Assembly (NCBI RefSeq): GCF_963678635.1
Contig: NC_087069.1
Location: 11,533,186 to 11,597,185 of the forward strand
Length of the DNA: 64,000 nt
DNA from: Symsagittifera roscoffensis
Taxonomy: Eukaryota; Xenacoelomorpha; Acoela; Convolutidae
Reading direction: 5' to 3'
Below, in pieces: positions 44,041-54,843 of this stretch (the first letter of the stretch is position 1; the number at the start of each line of letters is the position of its first letter). The translations under genes were made by a program, and so were the position numbers. The notes beneath the pieces were generated by a model that saw nothing but the letters and a program-made list of their open reading frames with translations, had not been told where the DNA came from and did not search any database.

Positions 44041-44745
44041 ATGAAATTTCTAATCCTGCTTTTGGTTTCGTGTCTGACAATTTTGCGTGTTACGGCCGAG
44101 CCACTTCAAGAGAGAGGTCTTTTGGATCATCAGTTTGGCAATCCAATAGACAGGCGATTCCCAAAAGGAGACGGACATAACCCCTTCCATCACGACGACA
44201 ATGATGATGATCATGGTTCGGGAGAGGAAGATCCCGAGGATCCTGAACCATCTGAAAAAACTGAGAAAGAACCGGAAGAACCAACTAGTATCGAAGAAAC
44301 AGAGGACGACCCTGACAAAACAGCTAACACTGATACCGAGAAAACTCTAGACAAAGCTGAGAATGCGCAAGATACTCCGAAAGACGATGCCGATGACGAT
44401 CATCCAGGATTGAAGCCTGGATTCAAGCCCGGATTCAGGCCTGGATTCAAACCTGGACTCAGTCCTGGATCCAGACCAGGGTTCAGACCTGGATCCAGAC
44501 CAGGGTTCAGACCAGGGTTCAGACCGGGTTTCAGACCGGGAATCAGACCAGGGTTCAGACCAGGATTCAAGCCGGGGTTCCCACCAGGATTCAGACCAGG
44601 GTTCAGGCCGGGATTCAGGCCAGGTTTTCGACCTGGTTTCAGTAGACCAAAAAAAGGACAACCGAGCACTATCAACATCCATTCAATGGATAACGTGAAG
44701 AAAATTGCCATCAATGCAGCGAGACGAAGAATGGATCATGCGTAG
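44041..44745 (+). CDS. Secreted acidic protein with nineteen xxPG tetrapeptides
   Basis: A 234-codon product. Residues 1-19 (MKFLILLLVSCLTILRVTA) are a classic signal peptide, with cleavage expected before EPLQERG. Residues about 50-120 are Asp/Glu-rich (HHDDNDDDHGSGEEDPEDPE). Residues 124-200 are nineteen tandem tetrapeptides, mostly FRPG or FKPG, with variants LSPG, SRPG, IRPG and FPPG. A basic tail (SRPKKGQPSTI... NAARRRMDHA) closes it. Acidic then basic low-complexity blocks suggest an extracellular structural, matrix or antimicrobial-type role, but I do not recognise the family and assign no function. I start at the ATG at 44041 because a splice acceptor lies four bases upstream and the signal peptide begins there. 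No dibasic cleavage sites occur within the repeats. AATAAA follows at 44804. Confidence 0.85.
   Translation: MKFLILLLVSCLTILRVTAEPLQERGLLDHQFGNPIDRRFPKGDGHNPFHHDDNDDDHGSGEEDPEDPEPSEKTEKEPEEPTSIEETEDDPDKTANTDTEKTLDKAENAQDTPKDDADDDHPGLKPGFKPGFRPGFKPGLSPGSRPGFRPGSRPGFRPGFRPGFRPGIRPGFRPGFKPGFPPGFRPGFRPGFRPGFRPGFSRPKKGQPSTINIHSMDNVKKIAINAARRRMDHA
44401..44643 (+). repeat. 12-bp coding minisatellite (FRPG units)
   Basis: Units of the type TTCAGACCAGGG repeat about nineteen times with synonymous and occasional non-synonymous changes. The array encodes the tetrapeptide block of the secreted protein and is likely to vary in copy number. Confidence 0.9.
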
Positions 44746-44803
44746 GTTGAGAAATAAGAAACTGTATAGTTTATTTGACAAAAAGTAACCATTTTTAACC
44801 CAA

Positions 44804-44809
44804 AATAAA
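44804..44809 (+). terminator. Polyadenylation signal of the RPGF-repeat gene
   Basis: AATAAA 59 bases after the stop codon. Confidence 0.65.
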
Positions 44810-45004
44810 ATTAAAAACATTAGAACAAAATTGAAAACAACAGGAATAGACAAAGAGGCAAAAGTGAGCTAAATTGAGAGTGTAATGATCCCGCATATGC
44901 CAGATGTGCTCTTTGCTCCCCAAACATGAGCATCAATTTTAAGTGTAACGTTATGAGGCCAAACTACGCTTTTCGTTAATTTAGTGCAGATTCCGCAACA
45001 CGCA

Positions 45005-46625
45005 AAAAAAGAACAAGACTGCTCGTATCAGGGCGAAGCCCTGAATGTTCCAACTGCCTTTTAAGGTTTATGGAGCAGCAGTAATAACATAAAAAATTAA
45101 ATGAAATAAGACTGCTCGTATCAGGGCGAAGCCCTGAATGTTCCGACTGCCTTTTAAGGTCTATGGAGCTGTAATAATACGGAAAATTTTGAATGTAACG
45201 AAGTAAAACTAAAAAAAAATTTCAAAAATTTTTTTTTTTTGTGAAAACATCCCCCCACACGCCATATTAAGTACAAAGTGATAGATTTTGCTCCTATTAA
45301 CAAATCAATTATGGCATATAATCTTCCTTGAACCAATTTGGAACAATTTATAAGACGGATTAAATCTCCGCTTACGCGTTAATAGCGCGAATTATATCGC
45401 GCGTTAATTGTCCCAAATTGGTCAAACTGGCCAAAATGACAATCTTTAAACCCTCATAACTTTACACAAAATAATCACAGGTAAAATATCTTTTCAAATT
45501 TAAGCTCAGGACAACAATGGCTTTCGAATGATATAAAAAAATTCCGTCAAAAATGGCTAGTTAAAAAGTCGAATGTTGTCTGAAGAAAAAAAAAACCACC
45601 CCGAGCACAAATATTCCGTTACTTTTGTATCGAAATTCGGAACAACAAGACTGCTCGTATCAGGGCGAAGCCCTGAATGTTGCGACTGCCTTTTAAGGTT
45701 TTTGGAGCAGTAATAACATTAAAAAACTCAATGAAATAAAACAAAATGAAATTTTTTTTCTAAAACTCATCCCCCACACGCCTCATAAAGTACAAAAGGA
45801 TAGATTTCGCTCCATGTAACAAACCATTTATGGCAAGTAAACTTCTTTTAACCAATTTGGAACGGTTTTAAGACGGATTAATTCTCCGCTCACGCGTTAA
45901 TAGTGCGAAATATATATTGCGCGTTAATTGTCCTAAATTGGCCAAAATGGCAATCGTTAAACCCCCATAATTTTACGAAAAATGATCACAGTAGAAATAT
46001 CTTTTCAAGTTTGAGCTCAAGACAACAATATCTTTTGAACGATATAAAAAATTCCGTCAAAAATGGCTAGTTATCGAAAGTCGGAACAACAAGACTGCTC
46101 GAATCAGGGCGAAGCCCTGAATGTTCCGACTGCCTTTTAAGGTTTTATGGAGCAGTAATAACATTAAAAAATAAATATCAGAAAAAATAAAATGAATTTT
46201 TTTTTTTAATTTGATTTTTTTTGTGTAAATCATCCCCCCACACGCCATATAAAGTACAAAAGGAAAGATTTCGCTCCTTGTAACCAATCAATTATGTCAA
46301 GTAAGCTTCATTCAACCAATTTGGAACGATTTCTAAGACGGATTAACTCTCCGCTTACGCGTTAATAGCGCGAAATATATCCATCGCGCGTTAATTGTCC
46401 CAAATTGGCCAAAATGGCAATCTTTAAACCCCCGTAACTGTACAAAAAATGATCACAGGTTAAAAATCTTTTCAAATGTGAGCCCAGGACAACAATACCT
46501 TTCGATTGATATTTAAAAAATTCTGTCAAAAATGGCTAGTTGAAAAGTCGAAACTTGTCTGAAGAAAAAAAACCCACCCCGAGCACAAATATTTCTTTAC
46601 TTTCGTATCGAAAGTCGGAACAATA
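45005..46625 (-). repeat. Tandem run of the ~530-bp dispersed repeat, reverse orientation
   Basis: GACTGCTCGTATCAGGGC (or a near match) occurs at 45017, 45112, 45649 and 46093, spacing 95, 537 and 444. The run ends near 46625 with the other terminus (TTTCGTATCGAAAGTCGGAA). It therefore contains one short fragment and three near-complete units. Each unit has the hairpin CAGGGC-GAA-GCCCTG and the same inner sequence as 689-1222. Units abut without spacer. Confidence 0.8.
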
Positions 46626-47556
46626 ATTTTGCAGAATCAGATTCTTTGACCTTTTTTGCTCTTTTGGGTTCCACGCACAAATAGCTAAAACACTGTATTG
46701 CTAAAAATCATTCCAAAATTAGGCAAACTTGCAGAACAGTCTGGAACAAAAGAGCAAAATCTGGAACAGTTTATGGAATCCACAAACAAAAAAAAACTTA
46801 TTTACAGTAAAAATGAGCTGTTACGGAACGTGCAACTTGCAAGCGGAATCCACAAATGCAAAGAAATCCGCTACAAATTTTTTGGAAACTGCAATCAAAC
46901 TTGGGTAATCCGAAACACTTTTTGTAATCTATTAACGAAAAATAATATATGTTTAGTGAATTTCAGCTTTCTGTAAGTCGGTGGGCGTTAACAAAATCAG
47001 CAACGTGAGCACCACTCTTAACAAAGCGCAGTCAGCAACTGAAAATTTAATGCGTAATATGATAACAAAATGTTTGCTAAACAAACAAAATATCAAAACA
47101 AACTAATAGAGCAAGTAAGGCAATATTCTGAAAACAGTAAATTATTTTCGTCGGAAAAAAAAAGCTCAAAAATCTTTTGGAAGAGCTTCTTCTCCAACAG
47201 AATCCACTAGAAAGTACTAGATCAGAGCACCTAAGATTCTCTTAAAATCAGGGCAAATGCCACTCTGAAATATGATTTTCGACATTATCAGAGTTTGCTT
47301 AATTTTTATGTTGGTCAACATTTACACAAACAAAGTGAGGAAGCAAGAATTGCTGCTCTACTTTGTTGTTTTGTTGGTGAGATTTTTCGCCTAGTTGAGC
47401 AAGGGGCCATGAATTTAAGCATGGACGAGATGGCTGCAGTTTGAACTTAAATTTTAAACCTGTCTCAAGGAACTGTACGTTGCATGCGACTATGTTTAAT
47501 AGTTGTGATTGCACTGTGATCAAACTCAACACAAACTTCTGGTTGCTCAGAAATTG
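46626..47556. other. No recognisable gene
   Basis: A 92-codon plus-strand frame (46698-46976) is Lys/Asn-rich and shows no domain. It could be part of an eroded gene, but nothing supports this beyond length. Confidence 0.3.
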
Positions 47557-47758
47557 GGCTCTTTTCCAGTTTCCCCCCTTTCAAAATACCGATTTTTATG
47601 TTTGTTCTACTTGTTATTACGGCTAAATGCGTGATGTTACGCTGTAATGTATGAAGAACAAGAGTTGTTCACCACGCCAAGTTTCATTGCAATATGACAA
47701 TGTTAAATAAGTTTTTCAAAATTGAATTTGAAGTGGGGGGGGTGACTGGAAAAGAGCC
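47557..47758. mobile_element. hAT-like MITE, family 2, with perfect 8-bp target duplication
   Basis: A 202-bp element, left end GGCTCTTTTCCAGTTTCCCC and right end a G-run followed by TGACTGGAAAAGAGCC. The octamer AGAAATTG flanks it on both sides (47549-47556 and 47759-47766). This is the reference copy for family 2. Confidence 0.85.
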
Positions 47759-48149
47759 AGAAATTGACCCCAGTCGAAGCGGTAAGCATTGCTCGGGCAG
47801 ACGATGGGCAAAACTCATAAAAACAGATCTCATAAAAAAAATCAGAGACATTCTTCATGAACAATTAACAAACAGAAACAGAAAAAAGAGATAGTCACCT
47901 CAGTCAATAGATCAATGAACACGTGCATGCATTGTAGCAAGACCCACAACGTAGAAAATAGTCCAGCAAAAGACAAAAACGTTTGAAGGCGAAAAGAAGG
48001 ACATTTCCTGTCAGTCTGCAAAACAAGAGCATTAAATCAGGACGACAGAATCAAAACTGCTTGCATTCAAGTTTCAAGAAATAAAAATTAGAGATGTAAA
48101 ATTTCTAGACATCATGAAATTTCTTGGTGTAGCAACAATTCTATTTTCT

Positions 48150-51100
48150 TTTTTAAAGCCTATAAAGCTAGCGAAACGAAATTATTCTTCCCATATGAAT
48201 GGTTAGATAACCCTGACAATTTTGACTTTCCCGAATTGCCACTGTATGAAACATTTTTCAGTAAACTTAGAAACAACCATTTTCTTGATTTTTTGATTAT
48301 GAGAGGCTGAGAAAGAGTGGGTTTTACGAACAACAGTGGCTGAAAAAGCTTCAAATCAGGACTGTATCACCATCTGGTTGGGGTAAAACGGAATGACTGT
48401 GTTCTAAGACTTTTTGCCATGGTACAACAACCAAGAACTGCAAACAACAAGTTTTTTTCCGTTTTGCCATAGTGATAAAGATTTGTGTGAAAAAAATTGG
48501 AAGCCATGAATTTTGGTACTTCGGTGTGTTTACCCGAAAAACTCTAGTTGATGAAACTTTTATCAGAACTTCATCAATTATATCTAAATCGATTGTTGTA
48601 ACTGATGCAAGCCAGCTTTAATTTTTCTCAATGTTAAAAAATATGCCAACAAGATTGTACACGAGATGGGAGTTTGACACCGATATGCAGACGTTTAAAG
48701 GTAGACATAACCAATATCGCAACTTTGAGAAAATGGTCAAGTTTGTCTACCAGAAATCAAAACCAGAAAGCAGAAAGAAATAAAATGACTATTTTAATGT
48801 GGACGCTTATTGTGATCACTGTGAAATACTATTCGAGGCAATGAGATGTTACTTCCACTTCTGTTACTGTCAAGAAGCTCGTCCCTCCCAAACAGATCAG
48901 GATGTTTAACGAGATAATTAGAAAGGAGAGATGAATGATACGAGACGGGAGTACAAAAAAGAGAAAGGATACAAAAAAAAGAAATGTGGGATTGTTAGCG
49001 GTGCCAAAAACTTCAAAAACAACAAAAAGCTCATAAATCAAGTCAGAACCAATTTTACCAAAAAAACGTCTCTTTCTACGAGCTCTTTTCTTGTAGTAAA
49101 ATAAATTATAGATCTTTTTTTGCTATGTTTAGTGCAATTTAATTGTTCCAGATGAACTAAAATCAAAAATTGCAAATCAAAAAGAAACAGTTAAACCCTT
49201 CTCTTCAATTTTTATTTGAAACTTGTCTTGTAGTGCTCCAAAACTAACGGTTTTAATCAGTGCTCTCCTCAAAAAGGTTTCAATACTTTTGTACAGTCAG
49301 TAGTTGATGCTAATCTGTCAATTTCCAACTGTCAAATTTTTCAAATATCTACTTCTTATCAGTTGGTTCTGAGTCTCAAATCAAATATGTAATCACCAAG
49401 CGATATCCTTCCCAAACTTACAGATTTGTTAAAAATCCATAATGAGTTGGGAGAATTTCTTGGTCCCAAAAACCCTACAGCGGAAAATTTTACTTTGATT
49501 ATTGCTTCTCATTGCTAAAAAAATGCATCAAGACGAATCGAAAAAACCCAGCAAATCCATCTTGGTGAAAAAGAAAGAGAAATGATATCAGAGAAACGGA
49601 ATATTGTTATTCACGAGGCTGAAATGCTTGGACTCGTTCCTTTATTTGAACTCTATTCTGGCAAAAGCTCAACCATGGAACAGGAACTTGCGAACAGTCA
49701 TGCGGTTAATGACATAGCAAGAGACAAGAAGGGGAGGGTAGGTCTCACAACCAAGAAATACAGTGTGACAAGCCACCCTTCATTCCGATTTGGCTCTTCA
49801 TTGCAATGGAGAACGAAGTCTTGAAGCAAGTTGCATATGTCAATTATTCCTTGAACGAATTCATAGAACTCCCCATATTTTGGGAGATTTAAAGTTGGTT
49901 GAGGACTGCAAGGTTCAATTATTTTGTTGAGTGATGCTTTTATGGTCAAGTATTTCAACAATTTATTTTCTACCATCATTTTTAAATATTTCTTCGAGCT
50001 GAGCAGAACGAGTTGGGACATTGGTTTTTCCTGAAGTCTTGTTTTTCAGCTTTTGAATAAATTGGGTTTTTTTTATCGTATCGTCTTTCAAGAAAATCCC
50101 CAGAAAAATTTATATTCACATACAGAATCACAAAATTCTCAATTCAAGTGGATCTTGCAGTATGGAAAAATTTTTTGAAAATTATTGTTCGGATATGATA
50201 AAGATCTTGTAGAATATCGTAGGTAAAAAAGACTTGAAAAAACAACCAAAAACTCCGGTTAGAAAAAGAAAAGTATGACAAACTGGTTGATTTTTCTCCC
50301 TTCCGTTTTTTCTCGAAACATTAAAAAAACTTACCATTATGATTACCCAATTCAGTGTTGAAAATAAAATCATTTTTACCCAATTCAGTATCATTATTAC
50401 CCAATTCAGTGTTGAAAATAAAATCATTATTACCCAATTCAGTATCGTTATTACCCAACTCAGTGTTGAAAGTAAAATCAGAGATTGAATGAAATTCTGG
50501 GAAAATTGGATTTGATTAGTCATGACTTTTTATTCAAAACAAAAAGAAAAATTTACTTTCTGGGTACCCGTATAGTTTTGGACCAGAACAAAATTTTGAA
50601 AAAAATGGACCAAAAAGTTCTTTTTGGTGGTCTAATTGGATACTGAATTTCCTGTATTGGTCAATTTTTCGCAAACTCCAAAGTTTTCAGACTTCTGGCA
50701 ATTTTTCGTGATGCAGCTGTATCTTTGAAGTCTACAGACCACAAGAGACGTGGTTATCGTTACATTCCACCTAGATTTCCAAATTCTTGTTTTCTTGCTC
50801 GCGTGATGGATTGCTTTTCTGTTTACATTAGAATTTTTTTGCTACAACTATATATGCATTGTTCGGTTATCAGGCAACCAATGAACCTCTGTTTAGAAGG
50901 TCGAACACATTTGAGAAAGACTTGATTGAGGTTGAAATGCTGAAATCCTGAAAAACACCGAGAACCTATCACTGTTGGATTTGCCATGATTCAGTATGCA
51001 TAGCTGAGAATTTAGGAGCTGTACTACAACTTCTTTGACAATTTCTAAGATACGAAAAACGTTTGAAGTGTTGGAGATAGAAACAGACTCACTTCACTTG

Positions 51101-51400
51101 GCACTTGCTGAAGAAAACATTTTTGACTGTATTCAGTCAGATGAAAGAGCTGCTTGGGAAAAATGTGGGAAAAATCAGTATAAAGATTTCAACAAACGTG
51201 ATCTAAAAGATTCTGGAGACCGACTTATTTCACAGTACAGGAGAGTAATAGATGAAGCAGTCAACCTAACATCTACAAAAAATAGATTTCAGAGCCGTAA
51301 ACCATATGGTGGTCAGTATGAACAAACAAAGAAAGGTTTTAGTTATTTCCAAAAAGACAAGTTCAAGATGATGCAATTCATACAAAACCATTGAACCCAT
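48150..51400 (+). mobile_element. Polinton-type DNA polymerase B relic (heavily broken)
   Basis: Three islands in the same order as in protein-primed family B polymerases of Polinton/Maverick elements. Near 48180-48260 is FFPYEWLDNPDNFDFPELP. At about 48640-48990 are LYTRWEFD, NVDAYCDHCEILFEAM and REYKKEKGY. At about 51060-51380 is the metal-binding motif region IETDSLHLALAEE, followed by YEQTKKGFSYF. The identification rests on these motifs. The fossil is broken many times and contains foreign sequence (including 50151-50475). No capsid, protease or integrase gene of a Polinton is recognisable nearby, so only the polymerase part is preserved. Strong decay indicates an old insertion. Confidence 0.65.
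50151..50475. repeat. Duplicated ~300-bp segment with minisatellite, copy 1
   Basis: GTGGATCTTGCAGTATGG and the following ~300 bases recur at 51994-52290 with few differences. The 3' part is a short tandem repeat of TTACCCAATTCAGT joined by GTTGAAAATAAAATCATT or by TATCATT. It lies between islands of the polymerase relic. Confidence 0.85.
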
Positions 51401-51993
51401 AAGAGCCGATGCACTGTAAAAATTTTAAAAGAAGTGATGCCATGATTTAAACCTCAATTCGATGCAGTATTTTGTTGGTTTCTTAGTATAAAGTTGTGGG
51501 AATTTATAACACGATGCAGCAATGCCTTGTCCCTGATACAACCAAAAAACAGAACCATCAATTCTTACCATTCCCTTAACATCACACAAACCACGAAACC
51601 TCGCGAATTCTGTTCCCTGTCTTAATACAATGGAAACCTATTCTCTATCTTAAATCATAGCTTGCAGACCGGATACTCCATTCCCTATCTTAAAACATTG
51701 GGGTCTACAGAGACCCCCTTCAGCTCCAGCATCTACTACTCATAATATCAAGATAGACAACCAAGAAAGCGAAAAAGTCGAAATTTTGGGTGAAAGTGGA
51801 ACAGTGTTTTTTTATCAGGCATTTATAAATTTTTCCAACTGATTTATGGTTTGGCGTCTTTCGGACAAAAATTCGTTAAGTGCTTTTCTGGTTCTCTTTA
51901 TCGACCGTTTGAAAACTGCATTCGTCCTGTTCTTACGATTTTCCTGGTCTGTTATGAAACATAGCTTGTGTTTTCATTAACGTTTTTGCGGTA

Positions 51994-52290
51994 AGTGGAT
52001 CTTGCATTATGGAAAAACTTTTTGAAAATTATCGTTCGGATATGATAAAGATCTTGTAGAATATCGTAGGTAAAAAAGACTTGAAAAAACAACCAAAAAC
52101 TCCGGTTAGAAAAAAAAAGTATGACAAACTGGTTGATTTTTCTCCCTTCGGTTTTTTCTAGAAACATTAAAAAACTTACCATTATTATTACCCAATTCAG
52201 TGTTGAAAATAAAATCATTATTACCCAATTCAGTATCATTATTACCCAATTCAGTGTTGAAAATAAAATCATTATTACCCATATACGTTA
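51994..52290. repeat. Duplicated ~300-bp segment with minisatellite, copy 2
   Basis: Near-identical to 50151-50475, with a slightly shorter minisatellite. The two copies are 1.84 kb apart in the same orientation. A 106-codon minus-strand frame within it has no domain. Confidence 0.85.
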
Positions 52291-52823
52291 ATATGAGGTC
52301 AGTTAAAAGAAGAAACATTGGGAGGGACAAAATGTTTCAGAACTACAGCTGCAGTCTGGGGTCTTTGTCAGGTCGGAAGCTCCACTTTTGTTGAAACCGA
52401 CTTGTAAAGCTTTATCTGAATTGATGGCTCTTTTATTTGATTTATTATGGACAAGACTATTTTAAGAAATGCTTGACGTGTTCAAATATTGCATTCATGC
52501 ACACCAGGCTTGTATCATTGGCAAACATGAAAATGTCGAACTTGGTGCAATACGATTGAGATCATTTCAGCAACCTCTATATAATTTAAAAAATGATCCC
52601 TAAAAAATGCCAGTTTGTCACTGGTGCCAAATCAGATTCGCTGTTATTTCAAAAAACAATTTGAAAACATTGCGGTTGGAAATTCTCAAGCTAAGCAAGA
52701 AAATTATCCATAGTGGAACCTGATCTAAACTACATTTTATGATTGGATAAATTAGATATTTTACCAATGTAAAGTATTTAATATTAACCAATCATGATCC
52801 ATCTAACTAACAACCCACTAATT
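52291..52823. other. No recognisable gene
   Basis: AT-rich sequence between the duplicated segment and the start of element 3; nothing supportable. Confidence 0.4.
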
Positions 52824-53123
52824 TGTAAGTGCTGAAGTTACTTGTAATTTCAGCACCAGAGAGATTTGAATTTAACTTAGAAATTAGTTGGACTCTCCCG
52901 AGAACTTCAGCAGCCGCAATAAACCAGTATACCCTAGATCTATTGAGCCTAGCAGAGACTAGTTAAACAACCTGAGACTAGATAGTATAAGAGTAAGATT
53001 AGGATCGGTATTAGACTAAGAAGTTGCACGAATCTATCCGGCCGAAAATAAGATAGCGTGACGAGCAGACGGTGTACCCTATCCGAAATTACTCTATGAG
53101 TTATACACTCCAGTCCTAACTCA
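52824..53123 (+). repeat. Candidate 5' LTR of element 3
   Basis: A 300-bp stretch beginning TGTAAGTGCTGAAGTTAC and ending CCTAACTCA. Just inside the start, 52829-52841 is nearly the reverse complement of 52844-52856. AATAAA lies at 52918-52923. The boundaries are inferred from TG...CA and a following TGG; no second copy is available to confirm. The LTR could extend further. Confidence 0.35.
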
Positions 53124-53125
53124 TC

Positions 53126-53143
53126 TGGTGCGACCATAAGTCT
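53126..53143 (+). promoter_or_regulatory. Candidate primer-binding site of element 3
   Basis: TGGTGCGACCATAAGTCT starts two bases after the proposed LTR end. It begins TGG as a tRNA complement should, but I cannot match it to a particular tRNA. Other TGG-starting sites exist further down (for example 53854). Confidence 0.25.
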
Positions 53144-54375
53144 CGAACAAGACCTTAATAGCTTAGAATTAACCAAAATAGATTAGAAATTAGACAAAAA
53201 CATTTACAAAATGTTATACGACAATAATTTAATCGAAATGTCTCTACGACTCAATAGATCAAAGCCAATATTCCGAACCATAACAGAACTACCCGGAATT
53301 GGAAGAAGACCTCGAACCAGAGACGACATACGACAAAGTAGAAACTTGCCATATAGCTATATGATAGTTAGGCAAAAACCAGAACAAACTTTTATATTTA
53401 GAATACTACTGGCAATGAATTTAGATTTTCATTTGCAAACATAAAACCTTGAAGTTAATCTTCAAAATCATTTCAGGCGCTAAACAAAATTAATAATATA
53501 CAATAACGATTGATAAAAAGATCTCAGATCGTTTTCCTAAACTCTGCATTAATATACAAAACATGTTTGAAAAATATTTATTGAAAAATAAAAAATAAAA
53601 ATTAGTAGCATGACAATAAATGGTTAGTAATCATAAATCATCCTGTTGTTCCAGCTTCATCACCTAAAACATAACAGCAATCATAAACCCACTAATATCA
53701 TAAAACACTAAATCTTTCCTTTACACAAATTTAAAATTTTATTAAAACTTAAATTCACTTAATTTTAAAATCAGATCATCAAGGCTTATCCTTGGATCTT
53801 AAATCATTTTCTACTTAATTAAATTTCAAATTTGATCATCAAGGCTTATCCTTGGATCAAACAGAACAACTTTGTTCTCCCCCACCCACTTAATTAGTGT
53901 CTAACGACCTCAAACGTCGATTCACTACCCAACCCTTTCTAAAGACCTAAGACTAATAGAAATTTTTAAACAAAACTAATCATACAAATTAGGATAAACA
54001 GTGAAGAACTTCGGTTATTCATCCTTCACTTAACTCCCACCTCTTACCAGACCCAGGATAAATCTTAGACTTAGTAAGTTTAAAATAGTATCTAACGAAC
54101 TACTCGCGTTCTAATTATACCTGAACCTTGTGGATCGATTTACTATTCTCCAACCCTTGAACACAATCACTACCCCTAAGTAAGATTAAGTAAGTTAACA
54201 CCTTAGCTTATACTAGTCACGAGAAAGTAAAAATCATTCTCCGGAATAGATATACTTTTCTCTCCAACCCTGAACAAATAGACCCAGGTTAAGCTAACCA
54301 AAAAATCGTAAGGACTAACAGTTTAAGCAATTAGAATTCACTTAACAACCTTTTGCATCCGTCATCCTAAACCTT
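53144..54375 (+). other. Leader of element 3
   Basis: About 1.2 kb of mostly non-coding, G-poor sequence. It contains a 77-codon frame at 53211-53444 (MLYDNNLIEMSLRLNRS..., with GRRPRTRDD) of unknown meaning, and two stem-loop repeats at 53774-53858. Nothing else is recognised. Confidence 0.4.
53774..53858 (+). repeat. Two 25-nt hairpin repeats, 60 nt apart
   Basis: Positions 53774-53798 and 53834-53858 are identical (core TCAAGGCTTATCCTTGGATC). Each folds as CAAGG / CCTTG with flanking GATC pairing across a one-base bulge. Paired hairpins in a retroelement leader could mark an RNA packaging or translation signal; that is inference. Confidence 0.7.
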
Positions 54376-54843
54376 ATGTCATTTAAAAACCTAGGAAATA
54401 AACAAACAATCGTTTTACACAATTGTGAAATAGATAACAAAAAATACGACCCTGTAATCACACCTCATACACAAACAGTAGGATACATTCGAACAAAACG
54501 ACAAACACTAAAAAGAAAAATAATAACGAAACAAAGACAAATAACACGAAAAAGATTTTCAAAAAATCGAAACGCATTTTCAGAATCAGAAACCAACAGT
54601 TTAGACGAACTTTACAAACTAAAAGAATCAATAGATAAAAATTGCCCACTTCACGATCAATTATATTTTTCTGACTCAGAAACAACTTCAAATTCATCAA
54701 AAAGAGGAAAAAGAAGAATAAAAAAGCAGTATAAACATAAACCAGTACATTTATACAATTGGAATCAACCAATTCGACACATTAATAATTACATATTAAC
54801 AGTCATCGAACGAAAAAATGAGCTCAACGCACACCCCAGGTGA
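54376..54843 (+). CDS. Basic 155-codon frame before gag in element 3
   Basis: The product (MSFKNLGNKQTIVLHNCEID...) is strongly basic, with Lys/Arg clusters (KRQTLKRKIITKQRQITRKR; KRGKRRIKKQYKHK) separated by an acidic Ser-rich stretch (SDSETTSNSS). Its last 26 bases overlap the start of the Gag-Pol frame in a different register. Basic clusters suggest nucleic-acid binding or nuclear targeting. I do not recognise a family. It could be an accessory protein, but the overlap might also reflect an extended Gag in relatives; whether it is translated alone is unknown. Confidence 0.55.
   Translation: MSFKNLGNKQTIVLHNCEIDNKKYDPVITPHTQTVGYIRTKRQTLKRKIITKQRQITRKRFSKNRNAFSESETNSLDELYKLKESIDKNCPLHDQLYFSDSETTSNSSKRGKRRIKKQYKHKPVHLYNWNQPIRHINNYILTVIERKNELNAHPR

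Noticed and set aside
44400-44714. Antisense frame of repeated Asn-Pro-Gly-Leu units opposite the RPGF gene
   Set aside because: Any 12-bp repeat gives a repeat on the other strand; no signal peptide, splice or polyadenylation support.
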